From: Hydrogenophaga sp.
GTDB taxonomy: Bacteria > Pseudomonadota > Gammaproteobacteria > Burkholderiales > Burkholderiaceae_C
Length of the DNA: 64,000 nt
Direction of reading: 5' to 3'
Assembly (NCBI RefSeq): GCF_025699295.1
Contig: NZ_JAILWB010000020.1
Span: 36,431-100,430 of the forward strand
The translations under genes were made by a program, and so were the position numbers. Below, piece after piece: positions 14,947-24,646 of this stretch. Each line of letters starts with the position of its first letter. Within the stretch, counting starts at the first letter, position 1. The notes beneath the pieces were generated by a model, which saw nothing but the letters and a program-made list of their open reading frames with translations, did not search any database and was not told where the DNA came from.

Positions 14947-15432
14947 TCAAGGCATGGCCAGGTAGGCGGTGCGTATCGCCTCGATGCGCTGCCGGTTGAC
15001 CCCGAAGTCCTCGCGCCCGAGCCGGCTGGCACTGCGCAGCTCGACCGTGCCACTGGCCGGGTTGGCCCAGAACTCCAGATCGTCCACGAACTTGAGCCAG
15101 CGAGTTTGCGCCTGGGCGTAAACGTAATCGGAGCGCTGCTCCACCACGGCGATTCCGGGGATGTCGCGCAGTACCGCGTCCAGCGCGCGCATGGACTCGG
15201 CGGCCCCGCCGCCCTTGAAGGGCAGCGGGGCGATGGTGGCGTATCCGCGCTGCGGGTGGTCGGGGTGCAGCGTGGCCTGGCTACTCACGCTGTTTCGCGT
15301 GCGAGAGGGTGGCTTGAGGCGGCCATCCTTCACGCCGAGGTCCGCCGGTGGTCGGCCGTTCAACAGACCGGCCTGCGTGGCCACGAGCGCCAGCACGATT
15401 GCGGCCAGGACGAAATAAAAAGCGAACTTCAT
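14947..15432 (-). CDS. DUF1499 family membrane-anchored protein
   Basis: A 161-residue protein beginning with a hydrophobic helix (MKFAFYFVLAAIVLALVATQ), probably an uncleaved anchor or signal. The DUF1499 domain follows: RTRNSVSSQATLHPDH, then a region ending in the family's WLKFVDDLEFWANPASGTVELRSASRLGREDFGVNRQRIEAIR pattern. The function is unknown. The chosen ATG has GAGGGCAG upstream; earlier in-frame codons run into the neighbouring ATPase gene. It lies 13 nt downstream of that ATPase and is probably co-transcribed. Confidence 0.88.
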   Translation of the reverse strand: MKFAFYFVLAAIVLALVATQAGLLNGRPPADLGVKDGRLKPPSRTRNSVSSQATLHPDHPQRGYATIAPLPFKGGGAAESMRALDAVLRDIPGIAVVEQRSDYVYAQAQTRWLKFVDDLEFWANPASGTVELRSASRLGREDFGVNRQRIEAIRTAYLAMP

Positions 15433-15445
15433 GATCTGCCCTCGG

Positions 15446-16981
15446 TCAGCGCTTGCCGCCCAGCAAGCCCCCCAGCACCCCACGCAGGATCTGCCTGCCC
15501 AGCCCACTGGCCACGGTGCGCGCGGCGGTTTTCGCCATGGTCTGCACCAGGCCGTCGTACTGGCCGCCGCGCGGTCCGGTGCGGCCGAAAAGTACTTCGT
15601 TCAGCGCGCTTTTTTCGGCGGGCGCCTCCTTGGCGGATCCGGGGATGCGCGGGGTCTTGGGGGAGGACTTCTCGTTGACCTCCTCAGCCGGCGTTTCGCC
15701 GCGCGCGACTGCGTGCGAGCGGAACATCTCGTAGGCGCTCTCGCGGTCCAGGACTTTCTCGTACACGCCGGCCACCAGTGAATCGCTGCGCAGTTGCTGG
15801 CGCTGGACGTCGGTGATGGGGCCCAACTGGCTGCCCGGCGGCACCACGAACACCCGTTCCGTTTCACTGGGGCGGCCCTTGGCATCCAGCAGGCTCACCA
15901 GCGCCTCGCCCACCGCCAGTTCGGTGATGGCCGCCTCGATGTCCAGGCCCGCCTTGGGGCGCATGGTCTGCGCGGTGGACTTCACCGCCTTCTGGTCGCG
16001 TGGCGTGAAGGCACGCAGTGCATGCTGCACGCGGTTGCCCAGCTGGCCGAGCACGCTGTCGGGGATGTCCAGCGGGTTCTGCGTCACGAAATACACGCCC
16101 ACGCCTTTGGAGCGCACCAACCGGACCACCAGCTCGATGCGCTCGATCAGCACCTTGGGCGCTTCGTTGAACAGCAGGTGGGCCTCGTCGAAGAAGAACA
16201 CCAGCCTGGGCTTGTCCGGGTCGCCGATCTCGGGCAGGGTCTCGAACAGTTCCGAGAGCATCCACAGCAGGAAGGTGGCATACAGGCGCGGTGCGTTCAT
16301 CAGCTTGTCGGCGGCCAGGATGTTGATCACGCCCTTGCCGTCCACGGTCTGCATGAAGTCGCTGATGTCGAGCATGGGCTCGCCAAAGAACCGGTCGCCG
16401 CCTTGCTGCTCGACCTGCATCAGGCCGCGCTGGATGGCGCCGATGCTCGCGGCGCTGATGTTGCCGTACTCCGTGGTGAACTGCTTCGCGTTGTCGCCGA
16501 TGTGCTGCAGCATGGCCCGCAGGTCCTTCATGTCGAGCAGCAGCAGGCCATTGTCGTCGGCGATCTTGAAGACGAGGTTGAGCACGCCCGCCTGGGTGTC
16601 GTTCAGGTTCAGCATGCGCGCGAGCAGCAGGGGCCCCATGTCGCTGACGGTGGCTCGCACCGGGTGACCCAGTTCGCCGAACACGTCCCACAGTGTGGTC
16701 GGGCAGGACTGCGAGGCGGGCAGGGCGATGCCGCGTTCCTGCAGCACCTTGCTGATCTTTTCGCCGAAACTGCCCCGCTGGCTGATGCCGCTCAAGTCCC
16801 CTTTCACGTCGGCCATGAATACAGGCACGCCGATGTTGGAGAACTGTTCGGCCAGTGTTTGCAGCGTCACGGTCTTGCCGGTGCCGGTGGCACCAGTGAT
16901 CAGGCCATGGCGATTCGCCAGTCCGGGCAGCAACTGGCAGGTGGTGGTGGCGTTCTGGGCGATCAGCATCGGTTCGGCCAT
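15446..16981 (-). CDS. HerA/YjgR-like helicase (DUF853)
   Basis: A 511-residue P-loop ATPase of the HerA-FtsK superfamily, YjgR branch. Walker A is GATGTGKT (about residues 29-36). The Walker B strand [17 protein letters not shown] is near 260, and [23 protein letters not shown] is a sensor-like region. It ends with a Gly-rich tail ([17 protein letters not shown]). E. coli YjgR has 500 residues. No NurA nuclease neighbours it, so a HerA-NurA end-resection role is not indicated. The start has AAAGGACC upstream. Function in bacteria is poorly defined. Confidence 0.93.
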   Translation of the reverse strand: MAEPMLIAQNATTTCQLLPGLANRHGLITGATGTGKTVTLQTLAEQFSNIGVPVFMADVKGDLSGISQRGSFGEKISKVLQERGIALPASQSCPTTLWDVFGELGHPVRATVSDMGPLLLARMLNLNDTQAGVLNLVFKIADDNGLLLLDMKDLRAMLQHIGDNAKQFTTEYGNISAASIGAIQRGLMQVEQQGGDRFFGEPMLDISDFMQTVDGKGVINILAADKLMNAPRLYATFLLWMLSELFETLPEIGDPDKPRLVFFFDEAHLLFNEAPKVLIERIELVVRLVRSKGVGVYFVTQNPLDIPDSVLGQLGNRVQHALRAFTPRDQKAVKSTAQTMRPKAGLDIEAAITELAVGEALVSLLDAKGRPSETERVFVVPPGSQLGPITDVQRQQLRSDSLVAGVYEKVLDRESAYEMFRSHAVARGETPAEEVNEKSSPKTPRIPGSAKEAPAEKSALNEVLFGRTGPRGGQYDGLVQTMAKTAARTVASGLGRQILRGVLGGLLGGKR

Positions 16982-17081
16982 GGTGGGTGGTCCTTTGGGT
17001 GCAGGTTCTGGGCGGTGCGGGTGAAAACGTAAAATCGCAGTCTTATTAGATCAAAGCCAGAACGGGCAAAAGGACAATTTC

Positions 17082-17807
17082 GTGGCCGGACACAGCAAAT
17101 GGGCGAACATTCAGCACCGCAAGGGCCGCCAGGACGAGAAGCGCGGGAAGATCTGGACGCGTGTCATCCGTGAAATCACCGTGGCGGCGCGCCAGGGCGG
17201 CGGCGACCCGGCCATGAACCCGCGCCTGCGGCTGGCGATCGAGAAGGCCAAGGCCGCCAACATGCCGGCCGACCGCATCAAGTACAACGTCGACAAGGCC
17301 TCCGGCGCGCTCGAGGGCGTGGCGCTGGAGGAGATCCGCTACGAGGGTTACGGCATTGGCGGTGCTGCCGTCATTGTCGACACCATGACCGACAACCGCG
17401 TGCGCACCGTGGCCGAGGTGCGCCACGCCTTCAGCAAATACGGAGGCAACCTGGGCACCGACGGCTCGGTGGCCTTCCAGTTCAAACACTGTGGTCAGCT
17501 GGTGTTTGCTCCGGGCACATCCGAGGACAAGGTGATGGAGGTTGCGCTGGAAGCCGGCGCCGAGGATGTGATCAGCGACGACGAGGGTGCCATCGAGGTG
17601 CTGACCTCCCCCGCAGATTTCGAAGCGGTGAAGGATGCACTCGAGGCGGCGGGCCTGAAGCCCGAGGTGGCGGAAGTCACCATGCGCGCCGAGAACACCA
17701 TCGAACTCGCGGGCGACGACGCCACGCGCATGCAGAAGCTGCTGGACGTGCTGGAAGACCTGGACGACGTGCAGGAAGTCTTCCACAACGCACATCTTTC
17801 TGAATAA
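17082..17807 (+). CDS. yebC: YebC/PmpR-family regulatory protein
   Basis: A 241-residue cytoplasmic protein, standard for the family. It begins [21 protein letters not shown] (the YebC signature) and contains [23 protein letters not shown] and [27 protein letters not shown]. Family members have been described both as DNA-binding regulators and as translation factors relieving polyproline stalling, so the precise role is open. The start codon is GTG with AAAGGA at 17069-17074. A TAAAAT -10-like box is at 17030-17035. It precedes purD by 10 nt and is likely co-transcribed with it. Confidence 0.96.
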   Translation: MAGHSKWANIQHRKGRQDEKRGKIWTRVIREITVAARQGGGDPAMNPRLRLAIEKAKAANMPADRIKYNVDKASGALEGVALEEIRYEGYGIGGAAVIVDTMTDNRVRTVAEVRHAFSKYGGNLGTDGSVAFQFKHCGQLVFAPGTSEDKVMEVALEAGAEDVISDDEGAIEVLTSPADFEAVKDALEAAGLKPEVAEVTMRAENTIELAGDDATRMQKLLDVLEDLDDVQEVFHNAHLSE

Positions 17808-17817
17808 GGCGATCCCG

Positions 17818-19095
17818 ATGAAAGTTCTCGTGATCGGCGGTGGCGGCCGCGAACATGCGCTGGCCTGGAGGCTCAGGCAGACCGAAGGCGTGAGCCAGGT
17901 TTTCGTGGCCCCCGGCAATGCCGGCACCGCGCGCGACCCGCAACTCACCAATCTGGACATCACCGACAAGAGCGCGCTGCGCACCTGGGCGCAGACCAAT
18001 GGCATCGCGCTCACCGTTGTCGGCCCCGAGGCACCGCTCGCCGCGGGGGTGGTGGACGAATTCCGGGCGCACGGCCTGGCGATCTTCGGGCCGACGAAAG
18101 CGGCGGCGCAGCTGGAGAGCTCCAAGGCGTTCTCCAAGGCCTTCATGGAGCGGCACGGCATCCCGACGGCGAGCTACCAGACCTTTACCGACGCAGCGAA
18201 AGCCCACGCCTACGTGGACGCGCAGGGTGCGCCCATCGTGGTCAAGGCCGACGGCCTGGCCGCCGGCAAGGGTGTGGTGGTGGCCATGACGCTGGACGAG
18301 GCGCATGCGGCGATCGACTTCATGCTGCTGGACAACGCGCTGGGCGTGGCGCACAACGAAGGCGGCGCGCGCGTCGTCATTGAAGAGTTCCTGCAGGGCG
18401 AAGAGGCGAGCTTCATCGTGCTGTGCGACGGCGAGCACGCCCTGGCCCTGGCCACCAGCCAGGACCACAAGCGTCTGCTGGACGCCGACCAGGGCCCCAA
18501 TACCGGCGGCATGGGCGCGTACTCGCCCGCCCCGGTGGTCACCCCCGCCGTGCACCAGCGTGCCATGGACGAGGTGATCCTGCCGACCCTGCGCGGAATG
18601 AAGGCAGATGGCATCCCCTACACCGGCTTTCTCTATGCCGGACTGATGATCACCCCCGACGGGCAGGTGAAGACGCTGGAGTTCAACTGCCGCATGGGGG
18701 ACCCCGAGACGCAGCCCATCATGATGCGACTGCGCAGCAACCTGGCCCAGGTGCTGCTGGCCGCCACGCGCGGTGAACTGGACCGTGCGACCGTGGAATG
18801 GGATCCTCGCGTCGCGCTGGGCGTGGTGCTGGCCGCGGCCGGCTACCCGCTGAACCCGCGCAAGGGCGACGCCATCACCGGTCTGCCGGCCGACGAGGCA
18901 GACCGGATGGTTTTTCACGCCGGCACCACGGCGGCCGGGGAGGGCGCGATCCAGGTCTCGGGCGGGCGTGTTTTGTGCGTCACCGCGCTGGCCGATTCCG
19001 TGGCCGACGCCCGGCGGCGCGCCTATGAAGTGGTGGATGCGATTCACTTCGACGGCGTGCAGTGCCGGCGCGACATCGGATACCGCGCGCTTTGA
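17818..19095 (+). CDS. purD: Phosphoribosylamine-glycine ligase
   Basis: GAR synthetase of de novo purine synthesis: phosphoribosylamine + glycine + ATP gives GAR. The 425 residues match the family. MKVLVIGGGGREHALAW opens the N domain. ATP-grasp elements include PIVVKADGLAAGKGVVV (about 139-155), ARVVIEEFLQGEEASF, and the metal-site region VKTLEFNCRMGDPETQ (about 284-299). A C-terminal domain follows. Its TGA overlaps the TTG start proposed for the acyltransferase gene, beginning a long run of overlapping genes. PurL is elsewhere in the window, but the purine genes are not clustered. Confidence 0.98.
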   Translation: MKVLVIGGGGREHALAWRLRQTEGVSQVFVAPGNAGTARDPQLTNLDITDKSALRTWAQTNGIALTVVGPEAPLAAGVVDEFRAHGLAIFGPTKAAAQLESSKAFSKAFMERHGIPTASYQTFTDAAKAHAYVDAQGAPIVVKADGLAAGKGVVVAMTLDEAHAAIDFMLLDNALGVAHNEGGARVVIEEFLQGEEASFIVLCDGEHALALATSQDHKRLLDADQGPNTGGMGAYSPAPVVTPAVHQRAMDEVILPTLRGMKADGIPYTGFLYAGLMITPDGQVKTLEFNCRMGDPETQPIMMRLRSNLAQVLLAATRGELDRATVEWDPRVALGVVLAAAGYPLNPRKGDAITGLPADEADRMVFHAGTTAAGEGAIQVSGGRVLCVTALADSVADARRRAYEVVDAIHFDGVQCRRDIGYRAL

Positions 19096-19733
19096 ACCCC
19101 GCCATTGACTACCCCGGCCCGCACCCGGTCCGGTTTCGCGGATCCCCGCTGTCGCGCTGGCTGCTCGCCCGCATGGGCTGGCAGGTGCACTTTGACGGAT
19201 TTCCACGCCTGCAGGGCGTGGCCATCGTCTACCCGCACACCAGCAACTGGGATTTCCTCGTGATGCTGCTGGCCAAGTGGGCCATCGGGGTGCCGGCGCG
19301 CTTCTGGGGCAAGGACACACTGTTTCGCGTGCCGTTGCTGGGTGCCTGGATGCGTTGGCTTGGCGGCATACCCCTGGACCGCCATTCGCCCCGCGGCGCC
19401 GTGGGCGACATGGTGGCGCGGATGGCAGACCACCGGCGGGAAGGTCGCCTGCTGTGGCTGGGCCTCTCGCCCGAAGGCACGCGCAGATTCACGCCCGGCT
19501 GGCGCAGCGGCTTCTACCAGGTGGCACTGGGCGCCGACGTGCCGCTGGCGCTGATCCTGCTCGACTACAGTCGCAAGCGGGTGGACGCCACCCGCTTCCT
19601 GCGGCTCAGCGGGGACGCGCTCGCCGACTATGCCCGCCTGGCCGCTGCCTGCGAGGGCGTGCATGGCCTGCATCCCGAACTCGCCAGCCCCGTGCAACCC
19701 TTGTCCAGGACGCCTTCCGCCGATACGGTATGA
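19092..19733 (+). CDS. 1-acyl-sn-glycerol-3-phosphate acyltransferase family protein
   Basis: A small PlsC-like acyltransferase. The acyltransferase motif I HTSNWDF (HX4D) is present at about residues 44-50, followed by [17 protein letters not shown] (motif II-like) and the SPEGTRR motif III. The length is about 213 residues, shorter than PlsC, and it resembles the YihG/LCLAT-like glycerophosphate acyltransferases. The start is uncertain: TTG at 19092 would overlap the purD stop (TTGA), while ATG at 19062 would give 223 residues overlapping purD by 34 nt. Its stop overlaps the hemF ATG. The true acyl substrate is unknown. Confidence 0.85.
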   Translation: MNPAIDYPGPHPVRFRGSPLSRWLLARMGWQVHFDGFPRLQGVAIVYPHTSNWDFLVMLLAKWAIGVPARFWGKDTLFRVPLLGAWMRWLGGIPLDRHSPRGAVGDMVARMADHRREGRLLWLGLSPEGTRRFTPGWRSGFYQVALGADVPLALILLDYSRKRVDATRFLRLSGDALADYARLAAACEGVHGLHPELASPVQPLSRTPSADTV

Positions 19734-20653
19734 GCATGCAACAGACTCCGACGTCCCTCGTGCGCGAATACCTGCGCGATTTGCAGGACCGCATCGTGTC
19801 CACGGTCGCGCTGGTCGATGGCGGATCGTTCGTGGTGGACCGCTGGACCAAGCCGCGAGGCGAGCTTCTGCAAGGCAACGGCGTGACGCAGATACTGGAA
19901 GATGGCGCGGTGTTCGAGCGCGCGGGCTGCGGCTTCTCGCACGTTACCGGTCCGCAACTGCCACCCTCGGCGACCCAGCACCGGCCCGAACTCGCAGGCG
20001 CTCCGTTCGAGGCCATGGGTGTGTCCCTGGTGTTCCACCCGCGCAACCCCTATGTACCCACGGTGCACATGAACGTGCGCATGATCGCAGCCACGCCTGC
20101 CGGCGGTGCCCCTGTGTGCTGGTTCGGCGGCGGCATGGATCTGACACCGTACTACGGCTTCGAGGAAGACGCGGTGCATTTTCACCGCTCTGCGAAGAAC
20201 GCGCTCGACCCCTTCGGCGTCGACAAGTACCCGCGGTTCAAGGCCTGGTGCGACGACTACTTCGTGCTCAAGCACCGTGGCGAGCAGCGCGGCATCGGCG
20301 GTGTGTTCTTCGACGACTTTTCCGAACTCGGCTTCGATGGCAGCTTCGCCATGACGAGTTCCGTCGGCGACGCCTTTCTCGACGCCTATCTGCCCATCGT
20401 CGACCGGCGAAAGAACATGTCCTATGGCGAGCGCGAGCGCAGTTTCCAGCTTTACCGGCGCGGGCGCTACGTGGAATTCAACCTGGTCTGGGACCGCGGC
20501 ACCCACTTCGGTCTGCAGTCGGGCGGGCGCAGCGAGTCCATCCTGCTGTCGATGCCACCGCTGGTCAGCTGGGCGTACAACCGCCAGACCAAAAAGGGCA
20601 CGCCGGAAGACCGGCTCTACAAGGAGTTTCTGGTGCGCAAGGACTGGATCTGA
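19730..20653 (+). CDS. hemF: Oxygen-dependent coproporphyrinogen-III oxidase
   Basis: HemF oxidatively decarboxylates coproporphyrinogen III to protoporphyrinogen IX in aerobic haem synthesis. 307 residues, like E. coli HemF (299). Family patterns seen are [44 protein letters not shown], and [23 protein letters not shown]. The ATG overlaps the previous stop (ATGA) and the TGA overlaps the nadD start (TGATG), so translation is coupled in both directions. There is no obvious haem-linked neighbour; the cluster looks like housekeeping genes packed together. Confidence 0.97.
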   Translation: MSMQQTPTSLVREYLRDLQDRIVSTVALVDGGSFVVDRWTKPRGELLQGNGVTQILEDGAVFERAGCGFSHVTGPQLPPSATQHRPELAGAPFEAMGVSLVFHPRNPYVPTVHMNVRMIAATPAGGAPVCWFGGGMDLTPYYGFEEDAVHFHRSAKNALDPFGVDKYPRFKAWCDDYFVLKHRGEQRGIGGVFFDDFSELGFDGSFAMTSSVGDAFLDAYLPIVDRRKNMSYGERERSFQLYRRGRYVEFNLVWDRGTHFGLQSGGRSESILLSMPPLVSWAYNRQTKKGTPEDRLYKEFLVRKDWI

Positions 20654-21297
20654 TGGCGCACACTCTGCCTGCCCGGCGCGTGGGCATGTTCGGTGGCGCG
20701 TTCGACCCGCCACACTGGGCGCACCGCGCGCTGGCCGAAACGGCGCTCAGGCAGCTCGGTCTGGACGTGTTGCACATCCTGCCCACGGGCCATGCCTGGC
20801 ACAAGTCGCGCGTGCTGTCGTCGGCCGAGGACCGCGTGGCGATGTGCGAACTGGCTTTTGGCGATCTGCCCAAGGTGCAACTCGACGAGCGTGAAATCCA
20901 CCGCGAGGGCCCCAGCTACACCGCCGACACCTTGCGTGAACTCCAGCGCGAATACCCGCAGGCGCAGCTGTTCCTGGTGCTCGGGGCTGACCAGTTGCTG
21001 GCCTTCAGGAACTGGGTCCGCTGGCAGGAGGTGCTGGATCTGGCCACGCTGGCGGTCGCCAACCGCGCGACCAATATCGGGGCCGATGCGCCGCTGGACC
21101 AGGCCACCGAGACCGACCTGTCGGGTGTGGACCTGCCTTTCGAGCCGCTGCACATGCCCTTGAAAAACATCAGCGCCACTGCAGTCCGGGCCCGCGTGGG
21201 CCGGCACACACGCAGCCAGGACGCGCTCGACGTTCTGGTGCCCGAGCCCGTCGCACGCTATATTTCACAACACCACCTCTACCAACCCCCTACATGA
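20653..21297 (+). CDS. nadD: Nicotinate-nucleotide adenylyltransferase
   Basis: NadD converts nicotinate mononucleotide and ATP to deamido-NAD. The 214-residue protein carries the nucleotidyltransferase signature GMFGGAFDPPHWAHR (residues 11-25, the HxGH motif here written HWAH, a slight departure from the usual GxFDPxHxGH), LVLGADQLLAF, and the C-terminal ISATAVRARV (ISxTxxR). It starts within the hemF stop codon and overlaps rsfS by 4 nt. The nadD-rsfS-rlmH order is widely conserved. Confidence 0.95.
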   Translation: MAHTLPARRVGMFGGAFDPPHWAHRALAETALRQLGLDVLHILPTGHAWHKSRVLSSAEDRVAMCELAFGDLPKVQLDEREIHREGPSYTADTLRELQREYPQAQLFLVLGADQLLAFRNWVRWQEVLDLATLAVANRATNIGADAPLDQATETDLSGVDLPFEPLHMPLKNISATAVRARVGRHTRSQDALDVLVPEPVARYISQHHLYQPPT

Positions 21298-21962
21298 CCA
21301 GCGAAACCACAGCCAAAAAAGACATCCAGCGACTCCAGCGTGCCATCGTCGACGGACTGGAGGACGTCAAGGGTCAGGACATCGTGGTTTTCAACACCGA
21401 GCACCTCTCACCCCTGTTCGAGCGGGTCATCGTCGCCAGCGGCACGTCCAACCGCCAGACCAAGGCGCTGGCCGCCAGCGTGCGCGATGCTGTGCGCGAC
21501 GCCGGCTTCGACAAGCCGCGCATCGAGGGCGAGGACAACGGGGAATGGATCATCGTTGACTGCGGCGCGGCCGTCGCCCACGTGATGCAGCCCGTCATCC
21601 GCCAGTACTACCGGCTGGAAGAGATCTGGGGCGCCAAGCCGGTGCGGCTCAAGCACGGCGCCGAAAAGCCTGCAACCCCGGTCAAGCCGGCGGCGAAGAA
21701 GAAGGCGACCAAGGGGCCAGAAGTGGCGCCCGTGTCGGCGAAGAAGGTGGCGCGCAAGACAGCCGGCAAGACAGCGGCCAGGAGCAACGCCGCGCCCGTA
21801 GCCACCCGCAAGGCACCTGCGAGCAAGGCCGCACCCGCCAAACGCCCCGCCGGCAAGACGGCCACGCCCAAGCTGGTGGTGGGCAAGCCGGTGGCGAAGA
21901 AGGTCGCGGCCAAGACCGCCGCCCGCAAGACCAGCAAGCCGGCCGCCAAGAAGAAGGCATGA
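21294..21962 (+). CDS. rsfS: Ribosome silencing factor RsfS with Lys/Ala-rich C-terminal tail
   Basis: RsfS binds ribosomal protein L14 and blocks subunit joining under starvation. The conserved domain covers about residues 9-116 ([70 protein letters not shown]). The protein then continues for about 100 residues of Lys, Ala, Pro and Thr with AAKK, PAKR and AARK units, much like histone H1/AlgP tails. Family members are usually 105-130 residues, so this is nearly double. The tail is in frame, with no sign of a frameshift, and its stop overlaps rlmH. It may bind rRNA or DNA. Confidence 0.95.
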   Translation: MTSETTAKKDIQRLQRAIVDGLEDVKGQDIVVFNTEHLSPLFERVIVASGTSNRQTKALAASVRDAVRDAGFDKPRIEGEDNGEWIIVDCGAAVAHVMQPVIRQYYRLEEIWGAKPVRLKHGAEKPATPVKPAAKKKATKGPEVAPVSAKKVARKTAGKTAARSNAAPVATRKAPASKAAPAKRPAGKTATPKLVVGKPVAKKVAAKTAARKTSKPAAKKKA

Positions 21963-22426
21963 AGCTGTTGATCGTCGCGGTCGGGCAACGTGTGCCCGAC
22001 TGGGCCCAGACCGCCTACGACGATTACGCCAAGCGCTTTCCGCCCGAGCTGCGGGTGGAACTCAAGTCCGTCAAGACCGAACCGCGCGGCTCCAAGTCGC
22101 TGGAGACCCTGCTGGCGGCCGAGCGCGAGCGCATCGAAGCCGCCATCCCGCGCGGCAGCCGCGTGGTTGCGCTCGATGAGCGCGGCACCACGCTCACGAC
22201 CAAGGCACTGGCGCAGCAGCTGCAGCAATGGCAACTGGAGGGCGATGACGTGGCGCTGGTGATCGGTGGCCCCGATGGCCTGGAGCCTGCGTTCCGCCTG
22301 GCTGCCCACCAGCGCATCCGCCTCTCCGACCTGACACTGCCGCATGCCATGGTGCGGGTGCTGCTGATCGAGCAGCTCTACCGCGCATGGTCCGTGAACG
22401 CCAATCACCCCTACCACCGCGAATGA
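21959..22426 (+). CDS. rlmH: 23S rRNA (pseudouridine1915-N3)-methyltransferase
   Basis: RlmH methylates pseudouridine 1915 in helix 69 of 23S rRNA on assembled ribosomes. The 155 residues match E. coli RlmH. SPOUT-fold features are present: [28 protein letters not shown], the SAM-binding [11 protein letters not shown] (about 97-107), and [32 protein letters not shown] at the C terminus, which is nearly invariant. It overlaps rsfS and maf by ATGA junctions, placing two ribosome-related functions together. Confidence 0.97.
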   Translation: MKLLIVAVGQRVPDWAQTAYDDYAKRFPPELRVELKSVKTEPRGSKSLETLLAAERERIEAAIPRGSRVVALDERGTTLTTKALAQQLQQWQLEGDDVALVIGGPDGLEPAFRLAAHQRIRLSDLTLPHAMVRVLLIEQLYRAWSVNANHPYHRE

Positions 22427-23046
22427 GCAAACCGGACTTCATCTACCTGGCTTCACAAAGCCCGCGCCGCCGGCAACTGCTCGAACAATGGGGCGTGCGC
22501 TGCGAGCCGTTGCTGCCCGATGCGCAGGAAGACGTGGAATCGCTCGAGGCGGTGTCCCCGGGCGAGGCACCCACCACCTACGTGCAACGCGTGACCGCGC
22601 TCAAACTGCAGGCGTCGCTGGCGCGCCTGAAGCGCCGCGGCCTGCCGGCCGCGCCGGTGCTGTGCGCCGACACGACGGTGGCGCTGGGCCGCCACATACT
22701 CGGCAAACCGGTGGACGAAGCCGACGCCTGCCGCATGCTGGCCTCGCTGGCCGGGCGGCGCCACCGCGTGCTCACGGCGGTGGCTGTGGGCAAGCCCGCA
22801 GGCCGGGGCGATCGCACCTGGGCCGCGTTGTCGACGTCCTGGGTCACGTTCGAAGCGCTGAGCGCCGCGCAGATCCGCCGCTACGTGGACAGCGGGGAGC
22901 CCATGGGCAAGGCCGGAGCCTATGGCATCCAGGGCAGAGCCGGCCTGTGGGTGAGCCACATCAGCGGAAGTTATTCGGGCATCATGGGCCTGCCCGCGCA
23001 CGAGACAGCGCAGGTGCTGCACGCCGCGGGTGTGCGGCTGATCTGA
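22423..23046 (+). CDS. Maf-family nucleotide pyrophosphatase
   Basis: Maf proteins hydrolyse non-canonical or canonical NTPs to limit misincorporation. The 207-residue product shows [17 protein letters not shown] (residues 6-22; the SxSPRR signature), [42 protein letters not shown], and [20 protein letters not shown]. The ATG overlaps the rlmH stop; an in-frame ATG 36 nt upstream is internal to rlmH and less likely. Substrate (dTTP/UTP versus m7GTP type) cannot be settled by eye, though SQSPRR is closer to the YhdE/dTTPase type. Confidence 0.93.
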   Translation: MSKPDFIYLASQSPRRRQLLEQWGVRCEPLLPDAQEDVESLEAVSPGEAPTTYVQRVTALKLQASLARLKRRGLPAAPVLCADTTVALGRHILGKPVDEADACRMLASLAGRRHRVLTAVAVGKPAGRGDRTWAALSTSWVTFEALSAAQIRRYVDSGEPMGKAGAYGIQGRAGLWVSHISGSYSGIMGLPAHETAQVLHAAGVRLI

Positions 23047-23076
23047 GATGCGACTTACGCCACCGAGAAGGGCCCC

Positions 23077-24636
23077 ATGAGCCAGGACATTCTGATCAAC
23101 TGGTCGCCGCAGGAGACGCGCGTGGCCGTGGTGGAGCAGGGAGCGGTGCAGGAGGTGCACCTGGAGCGCACGCTCGAGCGCGGCCTGGTGGGCAATATCT
23201 ATCTCGGCAAGGTCTCGCGCGTGTTGCCTGGCATGCAGTCTGCCTTCATCGACATTGGTCTGGACCGCGCCGCCTTTCTGCATGTGGCCGACCTCATGCC
23301 CAATATCGCGGCCAAACACGCCACACCTCGCGTGCCCGTCGCTGCGACGTCCGTGACTTCGGCCGAACCGGCCCCGGCAATGCCGGTCAACGGCGCGCCC
23401 AAGGTGCTCACGCCCAACCCGGTGCTGCCGATCGAACGCCAGATCTTCGAAGGCCAGGCGCTGATGGTGCAGGTGCTCAAGGACCCGATCGGCACCAAGG
23501 GCGCGCGCCTCACGGCACAGATCAGCATCGCGGGCCGTCTGCTGGTGTTCCTGCCGCAGGACAACCACATCGGCGTGTCGCAGAAGATCCCGCCGGCCCA
23601 GCGCGAAGCCCTGCGCCAGCGTCTGGTGCGCCTGACCGCGACCGCCGACGGCAGCTCCGCCGGCGGCTTCATCCTGCGCACCAACGCCGAGGACGCCACC
23701 GACGAGGAACTGGTGGACGACACCGCCTACCTGCGCAAGACCTGGTTGCGCATCAAGGAAGCCGCCACGCGCCAGCCGCCCGCCACGCTGCTGCACGAGG
23801 ACCTGAACCTGATGCAGCGCGTGCTGCGTGACCTGGTCAGTGCCGACACCCAGTCGATCCGCATCGATTCGCGCGAGCAGCATGGCCTGCTCATCGGTTT
23901 TGCCTCGGAGTTCATGCCGGACACCGTGGCCAAGCTGCAGCACTACAGCGGTGAGCGACCGATCTTCGACCTCTTCAACATCGACGAAGACATCGCGCGC
24001 GCACTCAGCCGCCGCGTCGACCTCAAGTCAGGCGGCTACCTGGTGATCGACCAGACCGAGGCGCTGACCACGGTGGATGTGAATACCGGGGGTTTTGTGG
24101 GCGCGCGCAATTTCGACGACACCGTGTTTCGCACCAATCTGGAAGCGGCCCAGGCCATCGCGCGTCAGCTGCGACTGCGCAACCTGGGGGGGATCGTGAT
24201 CGTGGACTTCATCGACATGGTGCGCGACGATCACCGCGAGGCGGTTCTCACCGAGTTTCGCAAGCAGCTGGCGCGGGATCGCGTCAAGACCATGATCGGC
24301 GGCTTCTCGCAGCTCGGGCTGGTGGAGATGACGCGCAAGCGCACACGCGAGTCGCTCGCCCACATGCTCAGCGAACCTTGCGAAGCCTGCGCTGGCCGGG
24401 GCGTGGTGAAGACCGCGCGCAGCGTTTGCTACGACATCCTGCGCGAGATCCTGCGCGAGGCGCGCGCCTTCAACCCGCGCGAGTTCCGCGTGGTCGGCTC
24501 ACCCAAGGTGGTGGAGCTGTTTCTGGACGAGGAGCGGGCCCATCTTGCGGGGCTCTCTGATTTCATCGGCAAGCCGATTTCCCTGCAGAGCGAGAGCTCG
24601 ATGACGCAGGAGCAGTACGACATCGTGCTGCTGTAG
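23077..24636 (+). CDS. rng: Ribonuclease G
   Basis: Endoribonuclease of the RNase E/G family, acting on 16S rRNA 5'-end maturation and mRNA decay. The length of 519 lacks the long RNase E C-terminal half, so it is RNase G. The S1 domain (about 37-130) carries an Ala/Pro-rich insertion near residues 78-115 compared with E. coli RNase G. Catalytic Asp334 (TTVDVNTGGFVG) and Asp377 (VIVDFIDM) are present, and Cys435 and Cys438 form the Zn-link (CEAC). It follows maf by 30 nt and ends 10 nt from the convergent msbA. A GCGC-rich palindrome lies between the stop codons. Confidence 0.96.
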   Translation: MSQDILINWSPQETRVAVVEQGAVQEVHLERTLERGLVGNIYLGKVSRVLPGMQSAFIDIGLDRAAFLHVADLMPNIAAKHATPRVPVAATSVTSAEPAPAMPVNGAPKVLTPNPVLPIERQIFEGQALMVQVLKDPIGTKGARLTAQISIAGRLLVFLPQDNHIGVSQKIPPAQREALRQRLVRLTATADGSSAGGFILRTNAEDATDEELVDDTAYLRKTWLRIKEAATRQPPATLLHEDLNLMQRVLRDLVSADTQSIRIDSREQHGLLIGFASEFMPDTVAKLQHYSGERPIFDLFNIDEDIARALSRRVDLKSGGYLVIDQTEALTTVDVNTGGFVGARNFDDTVFRTNLEAAQAIARQLRLRNLGGIVIVDFIDMVRDDHREAVLTEFRKQLARDRVKTMIGGFSQLGLVEMTRKRTRESLAHMLSEPCEACAGRGVVKTARSVCYDILREILREARAFNPREFRVVGSPKVVELFLDEERAHLAGLSDFIGKPISLQSESSMTQEQYDIVLL

Positions 24637-24646
24637 AGCGCCGGCG

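Noticed and set aside
15446..16981. HerA-NurA defence or repair system
   Set aside because: The ATPase is YjgR-like and its partner gene is DUF1499, not a NurA nuclease or a defence gene.
21650..21962. Frameshifted or fused second gene after rsfS
   Set aside because: The Lys/Ala tail continues in the same frame to a stop that overlaps rlmH, as in a normal operon junction. There is no independent start or ribosome site.
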